This document shows, in pieces, positions 49,396 to 58,828 of a stretch of DNA of 64,000 nucleotides. Both the position numbers and the translations under genes were made by a program. How positions within the stretch are numbered: the stretch's first letter is position 1; each line of letters begins with the position of its first letter. The notes beneath the pieces were generated by a model. It was not told where the DNA came from and searched no databases. It saw only the letters and a list, made by a program, of their open reading frames with translations. The stretch is taken from assembly GCF_007995245.1 (NCBI RefSeq), contig NZ_VCBA01000003.1:97256-161255 (forward strand), read 5' to 3'. Source of the stretch: Tateyamaria sp. syn59. GTDB lineage: Bacteria > Pseudomonadota > Alphaproteobacteria > Rhodobacterales > Rhodobacteraceae.

Positions 49396-50453
49396 TGCTT
49401 TTGGTGTTTCTGCTGGCGGGCGTGCTCTGGGGCATTGGCGCAATGATGAAAACACCGCATTCGGCGCGCTGGCTCATGATCGGGCTGTTGTACGTCGTTG
49501 TGCTGGCGATCCAGGTCGCCTTGCCCGAGGGTAACGCCCTGCGCATGGCCACGGGGGAGAGCCCCGCGCTATGGCTGATCCTCGGCGGCTTCGCCCTCAT
49601 CGCGCTCGGCTACCGGACGGTGCTGCGCAAGCTGCGCGGCCGCGCGCAGGAGGAAGAGGCCAAGACTGCGCCCGTGATACAAGAGGGGCCATTCTCCGAC
49701 ACGGAACTTAACCGCTACGCCCGCCACATCGTGCTGCGCGAGGTTGGCGGTGTCGGACAAAAGCGGCTCAAGGACGGCAAGGTGCTGGTGGTGGGCGCGG
49801 GCGGCCTTGGCGCACCGGTGCTGCAATATCTGGCCGCCGCCGGGGTCGGCACCATCGGGGTGATCGACGATGATCGGGTCGAAAACGCCAACCTGCAACG
49901 CCAGACCATCCACACCGACGACCGCATCGGCATGCCCAAAGTGTTTTCCGCCAAAGCGGCAATGGAGGCGCAGAACCCCTTTGTCACCGTGCGCCCCTAC
50001 CACCGCCGCCTGACCGATGACATCGTCGATGATCTGGTGGTCGAATACGATCTGATCATCGACGGCACCGACAATTTCGACACGCGCTACCGGGTCAATG
50101 CGGCGGCCGTGCGCGCGGGCATTCCGCTGATCTCGGGTGCCCTTACACAATGGGAAGGGCAAGTCAGCGTCTTCGATCCGGCCCAGAACGCACCTTGTTA
50201 CCGTTGCATCTTCCCCGAAGCGCCCGCGCCCGAGCTTGCCCCCAACTGCGCCGAGGCGGGTGTGATCGGCCCGCTGCCGGGCGTTGTGGGGTCGATGATG
50301 GCGGTCGAGGCGGTCAAACTGCTCAGCGGCGCGGGCACGCCCCTGCGCGGCGAGATGGTGATTTACGATGCACTCTACGGTGAAAGTCGGAAGATCACGC
50401 TTGCCCGCCGCCCCGACTGCGAAACCTGCGGCAAGCAGGTGGTGGCAGGCTGA
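49395..50453 (+). CDS. MoeB/ThiF-family adenylyltransferase with N-terminal membrane anchor
   Basis: A 352-residue E1-like enzyme that adenylates the C terminus of a ubiquitin-like sulfur carrier (MoaD or ThiS). The adenylation domain starts near residue 100 with LNRYARHIVLREVGGVGQKRL, the nucleotide loop VVGAGGLGAPVLQYL, IDGTDNFDTRYRVN, and zinc-binding CYRC and CETC pairs, with the Cys of LAPNCAEAGVIGPLPGVVGS. Unlike E. coli MoeB it carries about 90 extra N-terminal residues with three predicted membrane helices (~2-17, ~27-44, ~57-73). It is coupled to dut by TGATG. Whether it serves molybdopterin or thiamine synthesis is not shown by context. Confidence 0.9.
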   Translation: MLLVFLLAGVLWGIGAMMKTPHSARWLMIGLLYVVVLAIQVALPEGNALRMATGESPALWLILGGFALIALGYRTVLRKLRGRAQEEEAKTAPVIQEGPFSDTELNRYARHIVLREVGGVGQKRLKDGKVLVVGAGGLGAPVLQYLAAAGVGTIGVIDDDRVENANLQRQTIHTDDRIGMPKVFSAKAAMEAQNPFVTVRPYHRRLTDDIVDDLVVEYDLIIDGTDNFDTRYRVNAAAVRAGIPLISGALTQWEGQVSVFDPAQNAPCYRCIFPEAPAPELAPNCAEAGVIGPLPGVVGSMMAVEAVKLLSGAGTPLRGEMVIYDALYGESRKITLARRPDCETCGKQVVAG

Positions 50454-50490
50454 CCTCCGCCCTACATTTATGATCAAAGGAGACCTGCCC

Positions 50491-52503
50491 ATGACCAACG
50501 TGCTGCTCAGCCAGTGGGACACGCCGTTCCAGATCGCCCCCTTTGACGCCATTTCCGACGATGATTTCGCCCCCGCGCTCGAGGTCGCGCTTGAAAATCA
50601 CAAGGCCGAGATCGCCGCCATCGCCGACAGCGATGATGCCCCCACCTTCGCCAACACCATCGAGGCGCTCGAAGCATCGGGCGAGGATCTGGACAAGGTC
50701 CTCGGCACATTTTTCAGCGTCGCAGGCGCTGACAGCAGTCCCAAGCGCGAGGAACTGCAGCGCGACTTCTCGCCAAAACTCGCCGCGCACTTCGCCGAGA
50801 TTTCCAGTAACAAGGCGCTCTTTGCCCGCATCGCCGCCGTGTGGGACGCGCGGGACGCACTCGATTTGACCGACGAACAACAGCGCGTCCTGATGCTGAC
50901 CCACCGCAACTATGTCCGCGCGGGGGCTGCATTGGACGGCGCAGACGACGCACGGATGAAAGAGATCAAGGGCAGGCTTGCCGAGCTTGGCACGGCCTTC
51001 ACCCAGAACCTGCTGGCGGATGAACGCGATTGGTACATGACGCTGGACGAGGGCGACATGGCCGGTCTACCCCCCTTTGTCGTCGACGCCGTCCGCGCCG
51101 CAGGCGAAGAGAAAGAGGCGGGCGGCCCCGTTGTCACCCTGTCACGGTCGATCATCGTGCCCTTCCTGCAATTTTCCACCCGCCGCGATCTGCGCGAAAA
51201 AACCTACCGTGCGTGGACCGCGCGCGGGGCCAACGGCGGGGCGACCGACAACCGCGAAATCGCCGCCGAAATCCTCAAGCTGCGCGAAGAACGCGCCAAG
51301 CTGCTTGGCTACAAGAACTTCGCCAACTTCAAGCTGGAAACCGAGATGGCCAAGACGCCGCAGGCCGTGCGTGATCTGCTCATGTCCGTGTGGGAACCGG
51401 CCAAGGGTCAGGCCAACGCCGACGCCTGGGTGCTCGAACAGATGCTCAAGGCCGATGGCATCGACGGCCCACTCGAACCCTGGGACTGGTGGTTCTACGC
51501 CGAACGGCGGCGCAAGGAATTGCACGATCTGGATGAGGCCGAGGTAAAGCCGTATTTCCAACTCGACCGGATGATCGAGGCATCCTTTGATTGCGCCACG
51601 CGCCTATTCGGCCTTGAGTTTACACCGCTGGACGTCCCGCTCTACCACTCCGATTGCCGCGCGTGGGAGGTCACGCGGGGTGGCAAGCATGTGGCGGTTT
51701 TCATCGGCGACTACTTCGCACGTGGGTCCAAACGGTCGGGTGCCTGGTGTTCTGCTATGCGCAGTCAGGCCAAGTTCCCCGAAGCGCAGACACCCATCGT
51801 CATCAATGTCTGCAACTTCGCAAAGGGCGATCCGGCGCTTCTGTCCTACGACGACGCACGCACGCTGTTTCACGAATTCGGCCACGCCCTGCACCAGATG
51901 CTCTCCAACGTGACCTACGAGTCGATCAGCGGCACCTCCGTCGCCCGCGATTTTGTCGAACTGCCCAGCCAGCTTTACGAACACTGGCTGGAGGTGCCGC
52001 AGGTGCTGCACGAATTTGCCACTCATGCCGAGACGGGCGAGGCGATGCCGCAGGCGCTGCTCGACAACGTGCTCGCCGCAGCAACCTACAACATGGGCTT
52101 CCAAACGGTCGAGTATGTGGCCTCCGCACTCGTCGATCTGGAGTTCCACGACGGCCCGGCCCCAGCCGATCCGATGCAGAAACAGGCCGAGGTGCTTGAG
52201 CGGCTGGAAATGCCCCACGCCATCAGCATGCGCCACGCAACACCGCATTTCGCGCATGTGTTCGCCGGGGATGGCTACTCCTCCGGCTATTACAGCTACA
52301 TGTGGTCGGAAGTGATGGACGCTGACGCCTTCGCCGCGTTTGAAGAGGCCGACGGTCCCTTCGATCCCGAAAAAGCAGCCGCGTTGGAACAGCATATCCT
52401 CAGCACCGGCGGATCCGAGGACGCCGCAGAGCTTTACAAAGCGTTCCGGGGGCGGTTGCCGGGGGTTGAGGCGCTGCTCAAGGGGCGGGGGTTGGCGGCC
52501 TAG
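50491..52503 (+). CDS. M3-family zinc oligopeptidase
   Basis: A 670-residue metallopeptidase of the thimet oligopeptidase/oligopeptidase A/Dcp group, normal length. The zinc site is LFHEFGHALHQML, with the third ligand Glu about 25 residues downstream in the TSVARDFVELPSQLYEHW segment. A Tyr/His-rich C-terminal block (MRHATPHFAHVFAGDGYSSG and YYSYMW) forms the substrate pocket. No signal peptide is seen, so it is cytoplasmic and probably clears short peptides. The ATG at 50491 follows AAAGGAG. It begins 37 bases after moeB-like and ends with a four-base overlap with a convergent methyltransferase gene. Confidence 0.93.
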   Translation: MTNVLLSQWDTPFQIAPFDAISDDDFAPALEVALENHKAEIAAIADSDDAPTFANTIEALEASGEDLDKVLGTFFSVAGADSSPKREELQRDFSPKLAAHFAEISSNKALFARIAAVWDARDALDLTDEQQRVLMLTHRNYVRAGAALDGADDARMKEIKGRLAELGTAFTQNLLADERDWYMTLDEGDMAGLPPFVVDAVRAAGEEKEAGGPVVTLSRSIIVPFLQFSTRRDLREKTYRAWTARGANGGATDNREIAAEILKLREERAKLLGYKNFANFKLETEMAKTPQAVRDLLMSVWEPAKGQANADAWVLEQMLKADGIDGPLEPWDWWFYAERRRKELHDLDEAEVKPYFQLDRMIEASFDCATRLFGLEFTPLDVPLYHSDCRAWEVTRGGKHVAVFIGDYFARGSKRSGAWCSAMRSQAKFPEAQTPIVINVCNFAKGDPALLSYDDARTLFHEFGHALHQMLSNVTYESISGTSVARDFVELPSQLYEHWLEVPQVLHEFATHAETGEAMPQALLDNVLAAATYNMGFQTVEYVASALVDLEFHDGPAPADPMQKQAEVLERLEMPHAISMRHATPHFAHVFAGDGYSSGYYSYMWSEVMDADAFAAFEEADGPFDPEKAAALEQHILSTGGSEDAAELYKAFRGRLPGVEALLKGRGLAA

Positions 52504-53216
52504 CCTGCCTTTTCGAAGACACCGGCATAGAACGGCCCGTCAGATGGGCCGACGGACTTGATACGCCATCCGGCAGCGTTTGCGAGTTTGGCCAGCTCGT
52601 TCGGTTCCGGGTGGTACCACGGCACCCAGTCGCCGACGGCCCCTTCATACTCAAACCGCATCCGGATCTCGCCGCGCGGGCGCCCCTTATCGAGGTTACG
52701 CCGATGATAGGCGAGGTGGTGTTCCTGATCCGTCTTGGCAACGTCCAGCCCTGTCACCAAAAGCCGTGCGCCCGGCGCGGCTGCATGGGCAAGGTGGCGC
52801 AACAACGTCTCCGCCCCTTCATAGGTACCGCCGATCCCGATATTGTTGCCGAAGACGACAATGGTTCTGAACGGACCGCCCTGACGGGTCAGATCATCGG
52901 TCATCGCGTCAGCCAGCATCACATCCTCGCAGCCACGGTCGCGGCACACGTCGACCGCGCCGGGTGACAGGTCGATGCCCGTTGCTGCCACGCTTTGTCC
53001 GGCCAGCCAAAGAAGCGTCCGACCCGCGCCGCACCCGACATCCAGAACCGGCCCCTCGACCATGTTCAGCAGCGCGACTTCATGGGCAAACGGCTCCGGC
53101 ATGAAGTAAAGCGCCGGATCGTGCCGGTCGACATGCCCGTCGTCGCGCCTGATGGTCAGCATGCGACCCGTGAGCCCAGCCTGTCTGTCGCGAAGGGCAT
53201 CGCCAAAGATATCCAT
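52500..53216 (-). CDS. class I SAM-dependent methyltransferase
   Basis: A 238-residue methyltransferase. SAM-binding motif I is VLDVGCGAGRTLLWLAG, with an acidic motif II (ATGIDLSPGAVDVC) and motif III region (VMLADAMTDD). IVVFGNNIGIGGTYEGAETLLRHL replaces the common aromatic substrate helix. The C-terminal half includes NELAKLANAAGWRIKSVG, a typical closing beta-hairpin unit. The substrate is unknown, and neighbours do not help. The ATG at 53216 and length are consistent. Confidence 0.87.
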   Translation of the reverse strand: MDIFGDALRDRQAGLTGRMLTIRRDDGHVDRHDPALYFMPEPFAHEVALLNMVEGPVLDVGCGAGRTLLWLAGQSVAATGIDLSPGAVDVCRDRGCEDVMLADAMTDDLTRQGGPFRTIVVFGNNIGIGGTYEGAETLLRHLAHAAAPGARLLVTGLDVAKTDQEHHLAYHRRNLDKGRPRGEIRMRFEYEGAVGDWVPWYHPEPNELAKLANAAGWRIKSVGPSDGPFYAGVFEKAG

Positions 53217-53288
53217 GGCGCGACGGTAAGCGCCTTATCCCAAGACGAACAGATTGCACCATTTTATCCGCAGCAATCCGCCAGCGGG

Positions 53289-54221
53289 TCAGTAGCCTGC
53301 CGTCCGGTCCACCAGATGCAGGAACGGCTCACCTGCCTCCCCACGCCGGATATTCTCGGCGATGGTCTTGCTGGAATAAGCCGGGCGCGTCTCGGACGCT
53401 ATGTGCGGTGTCACGGTCACCCGCGGATGGGTCCAATACGGGTCATCCTCGGGCAGCGGCTCGATGCGGAACACGTCCAGCGTCGCGTGGTCGATATGGC
53501 CCGCATCTAGCGCCGCCAGCAGCGCAGCATCATCAATCAACGGCCCGCGTCCGGGGTTCAGGATGCGCGCGCCCTTGGGCATCAGCGCCAGCGTGCGCGC
53601 GTTCAGCGTGTTTTCGGTGGCGGGGGTCTTGGGCAACAGCAGCACGCAGTAATCGGCGACGGCCAAAGCCTCATCCAGCCCAGCATCCCCCGACAGGCAG
53701 GTGATGCCCGCAATGTCCTTTTGCGACCGGCTCCACCCCGTCACCTGAAACCCAAGCCCGGCCAGCGCCGTGGCACAGGCGGCACCCAACTCGCCCAGCC
53801 CCAGCACCGTCACGTGCGTGTCAAAGGACAGGGGCGGCGCCCCCGGCGCCCACGTCCCCGCAGGGGCATTGATATGCGCATCCATGCCCAGATGCAGGCG
53901 CAGGATATGCCCAGTCACCCACTCGACCATCCCTTGGGTCAGCGCCGGATCCACCATGCGGCAGAGCGGCAGGTGCAGGGTCGGATTGCCCACGACGGCC
54001 TCCACCCCGGCCCACAGGTTCAGCACCGCCTTGGCGCGCGTGAACGGCGTGAAATCCTGCACCTCCGAATTCGGGGAATAGACGAGGTAATCGACTTGGT
54101 CGGCGGGAATGTCGGTCGCGATATGCGCTTCGACCCCAATGGCGGCGATCTCCTTGCGCAACGGCGCTTCGTAGTCTCTCCAGCGTTCTTCGGCCAGGGC
54201 AAACAGGACATTCACGGTCAT
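53289..54221 (-). CDS. glyoxylate/hydroxypyruvate reductase (GhrA-like)
   Basis: A 310-residue D-2-hydroxyacid dehydrogenase. The Rossmann loop is VTVLGLGELGAACATALAGLG followed by WSRSQKD, where Ser/Arg favours NADPH. The catalytic Arg is in NPGRGPLIDDAALL, Glu in VFRIEPLPEDDPYW and His in VTPHIAS. The short N-terminal domain and TQGMVEWVTGHILRLH block match the GhrA group, which reduces glyoxylate and hydroxypyruvate. It overlaps the upstream VOC gene by four bases. Confidence 0.88.
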   Translation of the reverse strand: MTVNVLFALAEERWRDYEAPLRKEIAAIGVEAHIATDIPADQVDYLVYSPNSEVQDFTPFTRAKAVLNLWAGVEAVVGNPTLHLPLCRMVDPALTQGMVEWVTGHILRLHLGMDAHINAPAGTWAPGAPPLSFDTHVTVLGLGELGAACATALAGLGFQVTGWSRSQKDIAGITCLSGDAGLDEALAVADYCVLLLPKTPATENTLNARTLALMPKGARILNPGRGPLIDDAALLAALDAGHIDHATLDVFRIEPLPEDDPYWTHPRVTVTPHIASETRPAYSSKTIAENIRRGEAGEPFLHLVDRTAGY

Positions 54222-54628
54222 GTGTCGAACGCCCCGCCGAGGTCAGTCATCCCCTTGATCTCGATCGGGTTGCCCGACGGATCCATGAAGAACATGGTCG
54301 ACTGCTCGCCTGGTTCCCCCTCGAACCGGATCTGCGGGTCCAGTACAAACTCCAACCCCTCGGCCACCAGCCGATCCGCCAGTGTCCGCCAGTCGGCCAT
54401 TGGCAAAACGACCCCAAAATGCGGCATGGGAACGTCATGATCCCCTACCTTACCCGTGGGCGCGCTGTTGAACGGTTTGCCCAGATGGCAGCTGAGCTGA
54501 TGTCCAAAGAAATCGAAGTCCACCCAGGTGTCGGTGCTGCGCCCTTCGGCACAGCCCAGAAGGCCACTGTAAAACGCCCGCGTCGCGTCCAGATCAGTCA
54601 CGTTAAAGGCAAGGTGAAACAAGGCCAT
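54218..54628 (-). CDS. VOC-family protein (glyoxalase-like)
   Basis: A 136-residue protein with LFHLAFNVTDLDATRAFYSG, a metal-binding His and Glu pattern ending MFFMDPSGNPIEIKGM, and HQLSCHLG in the first module. The arrangement matches small VOC dioxygenase/glyoxalase-like proteins. A GGAGG site precedes the ATG. It is first in a two-gene unit with the GhrA-like dehydrogenase (ATGA overlap), so it may handle a related alpha-keto or hydroxy acid; this is inference. Confidence 0.85.
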   Translation of the reverse strand: MALFHLAFNVTDLDATRAFYSGLLGCAEGRSTDTWVDFDFFGHQLSCHLGKPFNSAPTGKVGDHDVPMPHFGVVLPMADWRTLADRLVAEGLEFVLDPQIRFEGEPGEQSTMFFMDPSGNPIEIKGMTDLGGAFDT

Positions 54629-54730
54629 AAGGCACCTCCGGTCAGTGTCTGCCCAAGGTGTAGCGACACAGGTATCAAATGGGAAACAACAGAGTGTGAT
54701 GGCGCCGACACGGATCAGCGATGAAAGGCG

Positions 54731-55201
54731 TCAGGCGTGGCTGTCCATGTAGCGGGCAAGTCGTTCGGCCGGTGTGCCGCCGTCACTCAGAACAGTATCG
54801 GTCCATGCCTGCGTTTCATGGATGACGATGTTCATCTCCCACACGCAGCCAACGATCTCTGCCCTGCCGTCGCCAAAAGCGGTCGGCGTATCCCAACTGG
54901 CGCGCATCTGGTGGATATGCGCCAGCACGCTGCCCCAGTGCCAGTAGAACACGGGCGAGACGACAGCTGTCTCGGCGAAGTGGATGATCTGAAACCCTAC
55001 CCCGTGATTTCCTGTCCCATCCTCAAACGATCCGGGCGGTGGCAACCGGCGAAACGCCTCGGCAGTGGCGGCATCCGTGACCGCATCGGACAGTTCGCGG
55101 CCATCGGCCAATATGGCGTATCGCTTCAGGTGCCAGCCGTCCCGCTGTACCGCTGGCAGGGTCAGAACCGTGCGCGCCTCATACGGGGCCAGATGTGACA
55201 T
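54731..55201 (-). CDS. hypothetical protein at the end of the mre-rod operon
   Basis: A 156-residue protein I do not recognise. There is no signal peptide or membrane helix. Segments include YEARTVLTLPAVQRDGWHLKRYAI at the start (a beta-rich look), FEDGTGNHGVGFQIIHFAET, and a tryptophan-rich YWHWGSVLAHIHQM, ending VIHETQAWTDTVLSDGGTP. The ATG at 55201 overlaps the rodA stop (TGATG), so it is translated with the cell-elongation genes. A longer reading of the frame into rodA is rejected. The conserved-looking aromatic and His residues could form a binding site, but no function can be proposed. Confidence 0.75.
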   Translation of the reverse strand: MSHLAPYEARTVLTLPAVQRDGWHLKRYAILADGRELSDAVTDAATAEAFRRLPPPGSFEDGTGNHGVGFQIIHFAETAVVSPVFYWHWGSVLAHIHQMRASWDTPTAFGDGRAEIVGCVWEMNIVIHETQAWTDTVLSDGGTPAERLARYMDSHA

Positions 55202-56349
55202 CAATACCCCTGCCGCGGCCTGTGCACATGCGCGCTTTGCGCCAGGCCAAAGGCCAGCATCAGCACCAGCATGGCCGACCCGCCAAAGCTCACCAGCGGC
55301 AGCGGCACGCCCACGACCGGGGCGAGGCCCATCACCATCGACATGTTCACCGCAAAGAACAGGAAGAAGTTGAGCGCGATGCCCAGCGTCAGAAGGGAAG
55401 CAAACCGATCCTTGTTCGCCAACGCCGACACCACGCAAAATACGATGATCAGGGCGTAAAGCGTGAGCAGCGAAAACGCCCCGATGAACCCGAACTCCTC
55501 GGCCAGCGTGGTAAAGATGAAGTCGGTGTGCTTTTCGGGCAGGAAGTTCAGCCGCGACTGCGTGCCCTGCATGAAGCCGCGCCCCGTCCAGCCGCCAGAC
55601 CCAAGCGCGATCTTCGATTGCGTGATGTGATAGCCCGCTCCCAGCGGGTCAGAGGCCGGATCAAGAAAGGTGTCGATCCGCCGATACTGATAGTCCTTCA
55701 GAAGCTGCCACTCGGTCCCACGGAACTGGAACACGGCTGTGATTAAACCCACGCCGGCGCCAATCACCGCCGCGAAATAGGCCCAGTGCACACCCGCCAG
55801 AAACATCATGCCACCCCCCGCCGCGAGCAGCAGGATCGAGGTGCCAAGATCTGGCTGCCGCAGCACCATCGCCACCGGCACAAGGATCAGTACAACCGGG
55901 ATCAGCACCCAGAACGGGCGCGATTTTTTGTGACTGGGCAGCCAGTCGTAGTAGGCGGCCAGGATCATTACCAACGTGATCTTTGCCAGCTCTGACGGCT
56001 GAAGCCGCATGAACCCAAGGTCGATCCACCGCTGCGCGCCCTTGCCGACAGAGCCAAAGAATTCCACGCCCAGCAGCAACAACAGTGTCCCGGCAAAGGC
56101 AACGCCCGCCATGTTGCGCCAGAACCAGATCGGCACCATGGCGACGATCAGCATCAGGACAAAGCCCATGACAAACCGCTTCATCTGCGGCTCGGCCCAG
56201 GGGCTGAACGACCCGCCGGCCACGGAATAGAGCATCAGGAAGCCGACGCAGGCGACAGCGGCCAGCAGCAAGGCAAGCGGCCAGTTCAGATACAGGATCT
56301 TGCGCGGCCCCGACGGGACATGTTTGACCGTGTACTCAAGATAACTCAT
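55201..56349 (-). CDS. rodA: SEDS peptidoglycan glycosyltransferase RodA
   Basis: A 382-residue polytopic SEDS protein with about ten membrane helices that polymerises lipid II for side-wall growth together with PBP2. Conserved blocks include RWIDLGFMRLQPSELAKI (the SEDS signature), ALGSGGWTGRGFMQGTQSRLNFLPEKHTDFI split across the large loop with its catalytic Asp region, and a C-terminal GVPLPLVSFGGSA. The start overlaps mrdA by four bases (ATGA) and the stop overlaps the next gene by one. Confidence 0.96.
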   Translation of the reverse strand: MSYLEYTVKHVPSGPRKILYLNWPLALLLAAVACVGFLMLYSVAGGSFSPWAEPQMKRFVMGFVLMLIVAMVPIWFWRNMAGVAFAGTLLLLLGVEFFGSVGKGAQRWIDLGFMRLQPSELAKITLVMILAAYYDWLPSHKKSRPFWVLIPVVLILVPVAMVLRQPDLGTSILLLAAGGGMMFLAGVHWAYFAAVIGAGVGLITAVFQFRGTEWQLLKDYQYRRIDTFLDPASDPLGAGYHITQSKIALGSGGWTGRGFMQGTQSRLNFLPEKHTDFIFTTLAEEFGFIGAFSLLTLYALIIVFCVVSALANKDRFASLLTLGIALNFFLFFAVNMSMVMGLAPVVGVPLPLVSFGGSAMLVLMLAFGLAQSAHVHRPRQGY

Positions 56350-58289
56350 GCCTGATCACGCCCCGCGAAATTGGCGACAGGCTGGATGCCGCGCAGAACC
56401 TGCTGCTGCTGCTCGATCCGGTCGCGGTCCTTGGTCGGGTAGGCTTCAAGCGGCGGCTCGCCACCGTAAAGCGCCTGCAAGGTCACGTCGCGGGCAATAG
56501 GAGCAGCCGCCTTGGACCCGCCGCCGCCATGTTCGACGATGACGGCCACCGCGATTTTGGGGTCGTCATAGGGCGCGAAGTTCACGAACAGCGCATGGTC
56601 ACGACGCTCCCACGGCAGGTCTTCGTTTCGGACCACCCCGGCGCGTCGTTCGGCGGCGGTGATGTTGCGGACCTGGCTGGTGCCTGTCTTGCCCGCCATG
56701 CGCACGGCATCTTCGATGATCCGGCTGCCATAGGCCGTGCCGCGCCGGTCATTGACGGTGGCGTACATGGCCCGTCGCATCTTGCGCAGGTTGTTTTCAT
56801 TCATGCCCAGGCTCGGCCCCGCGCCGGAGGGTTGTTCGATCCCGTCGATGGTCTTGATCAGACGGGGCTTCACCGCCGTGCCGGAGGCCAGCCGCGCCGT
56901 CATCACCGCCAGTTGCAGGGGCGAGGACAGCAAGAACCCTTGCCCGATTGAGGCGTTGACCGTGTCACCCACCACCCAGCTTTGACCGTGCACGCGGCTT
57001 TTCCAGTCCATGGTTGGCATCAGCCCCTGCGCGACGGCAGACATCGGAATGTCGTGCCGTTCGCCAAGGCCAAAGCGGCGGGCCATGGCGCTGATCTTTT
57101 CGATCCCGACCTTCACGGCCAGATCATAGTAGTAGACGTCGCAGGATTGCTTGAGCGAGTTCTGCAGGTCGACCCATCCGTGGCCCGCGCGTTTCCAGCA
57201 GTGAAAGCGGCGACCGGCCACTTCCATGTGGCCGGGGCAGTAGACAGTCTCGTCCGGCCCGATCAGTCCTTCTTCGAGCGCGGCCATCGCCGTAATCATC
57301 TTAAAGGTCGAGCCTGGCGGGTACGTGCCCTGTACCGATTTTGAGGCCAGCGGACGGTACTTGTTGTCCGTCAACATTTTGTAATCACGCGTGGAAATGC
57401 CGCGCACGAACAGGTTGGGGTCGTAAGTCGGCGCTGACGCGATGGACAAGAGATCGCCGTTTTCGACATCCATCACGATTGCGCTGGCGCTTTCGCCGTT
57501 CAACCGGGCTTGAACATAGCTTTGCAGCTTGCTGTCGATGGTGAGCTGCAAGTCAGAGCCGGGCGTTCCCTCGCGCCGGTCCAGCTCGCGCATGACACGT
57601 CCCGCGGCGTTCACCTCGACCCGGCGGGCTCCGGCCTTGCCGCGCAGGTTCTCCTCGATCTTGGCCTCGACGCCGACCTTGCCGATCTGGAAACGGGGGA
57701 TGCGCAGAACCTGGTCGGGGTCTTCGATCCGTTCGAGGTCGTAGTCGCTGACCGGGCCGACATAGCCCAGCACGTGCGCGTAGTCCGACCCAAGTGGGTA
57801 GACGCGGCTTAGCCCCACCTCTGGCGTCACGCCGGGCAATGCGGGGGCGTTTACCGACACCCGGCTCAGGTCGTCCCAGCTGACCTCGTCCGCGACAGTG
57901 ATCGGCAGGAACGGGGCGGAGCGGCGCATCTCGGCCATCGCGCGCGTGACCTCGTCCGGATCAAGGGTCACAAGCTGGCTGAGCGCTTCAACCGCGGCCT
58001 CGACATCGCCTGCATCTTCCCTAACGATCACGATGCGGTAGCTGGGCACGTTGCGGGCAAGCGCCACGCCGTTGCGGTCGAAAATCTCGCCCCGCGCGGG
58101 CGGGATCAGGCGGATATTGATCCTGTTTTCCTCGGCCAGCAGGCGGAACTGGTCGGCCTGATCGACCTGCAGGAACTGCATGCGTGCCCCAAGCGCGCCG
58201 ACAAAAGCCAGTTGAACTCCGCCCAGGATCGCGGCGCGGCGGGTGAGCAGGCGGTGGTTCGCCTCAATGTCGATGCGGGGCCGTTTCAT
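56346..58289 (-). CDS. mrdA: penicillin-binding protein 2 (elongation transpeptidase)
   Basis: A 647-residue class B PBP that cross-links peptidoglycan during elongation. A short cytoplasmic tail and one membrane anchor (~18-38) precede the dimerisation domain and the transpeptidase with PPGSTFKM (SxxK nucleophile), KQSCDVYYY (SxN-equivalent reading SCD) and MAGKTGTSQ (KTG). SCD instead of SxN is usual for PBP2. It overlaps mreD upstream and rodA downstream by ATGA. Confidence 0.96.
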   Translation of the reverse strand: MKRPRIDIEANHRLLTRRAAILGGVQLAFVGALGARMQFLQVDQADQFRLLAEENRINIRLIPPARGEIFDRNGVALARNVPSYRIVIVREDAGDVEAAVEALSQLVTLDPDEVTRAMAEMRRSAPFLPITVADEVSWDDLSRVSVNAPALPGVTPEVGLSRVYPLGSDYAHVLGYVGPVSDYDLERIEDPDQVLRIPRFQIGKVGVEAKIEENLRGKAGARRVEVNAAGRVMRELDRREGTPGSDLQLTIDSKLQSYVQARLNGESASAIVMDVENGDLLSIASAPTYDPNLFVRGISTRDYKMLTDNKYRPLASKSVQGTYPPGSTFKMITAMAALEEGLIGPDETVYCPGHMEVAGRRFHCWKRAGHGWVDLQNSLKQSCDVYYYDLAVKVGIEKISAMARRFGLGERHDIPMSAVAQGLMPTMDWKSRVHGQSWVVGDTVNASIGQGFLLSSPLQLAVMTARLASGTAVKPRLIKTIDGIEQPSGAGPSLGMNENNLRKMRRAMYATVNDRRGTAYGSRIIEDAVRMAGKTGTSQVRNITAAERRAGVVRNEDLPWERRDHALFVNFAPYDDPKIAVAVIVEHGGGGSKAAAPIARDVTLQALYGGEPPLEAYPTKDRDRIEQQQQVLRGIQPVANFAGRDQA

Positions 58290-58828
58290 GAGCGCACTCC
58301 CTTACCGTCGATATCGCCCGGTGTCGATTTGCGCACGCCCATCAGCGCGTGGGTGATGGCTACGACGAGTGGATAGGTGATCGCAGTGACAAGGATCTGG
58401 ATTAGGGCAGGCCCAAACGGCGGCACGTCAATCAACAGCACGGCAAGGATGATGCGATAGGCGAGGCCGATCCCCACGATCCACAGCGCCGCCGACATCA
58501 TCTCGGCAGCGAGGCTGGCGTCACGCAGGGACCGCGACCGCCCCTTCATCTGCTCGCAGGCGATCAGCGCCAGCAGGGCCCAAAGGCCGGGGGGGCGTTG
58601 CAGCAGCAGATCCGCCATCAGAAACAGTCCGGCCAGAAGGGCGGCAGGCACGTAATCGGGGCGGCGCACGGACCAGGCGAGCGCGAACAGCAGCAGGAAA
58701 TCGGGCCAGATCAGCCCGCCGGTCGCCGTTTGCAGCGGCAGCAGGTGCACAAACAGGATCATCAGGACCAGCGCAGAAAAGGCGATGCGCATGGTCCAGA
58801 GGCGTGTGGCGGGGGCGACGTCGCTCAT
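58286..58828 (-). CDS. mreD: rod shape-determining protein MreD
   Basis: A 180-residue membrane protein with about five helices, beginning near ALVLMILFVHLLPLQTATGG. MreD sequences are poorly conserved; the call rests on length, hydropathy and its place between mreC and mrdA with four-base overlaps on both sides. It is expected to bind MreC and RodA in the elongasome. Confidence 0.9.
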   Translation of the reverse strand: MSDVAPATRLWTMRIAFSALVLMILFVHLLPLQTATGGLIWPDFLLLFALAWSVRRPDYVPAALLAGLFLMADLLLQRPPGLWALLALIACEQMKGRSRSLRDASLAAEMMSAALWIVGIGLAYRIILAVLLIDVPPFGPALIQILVTAITYPLVVAITHALMGVRKSTPGDIDGKGVRS

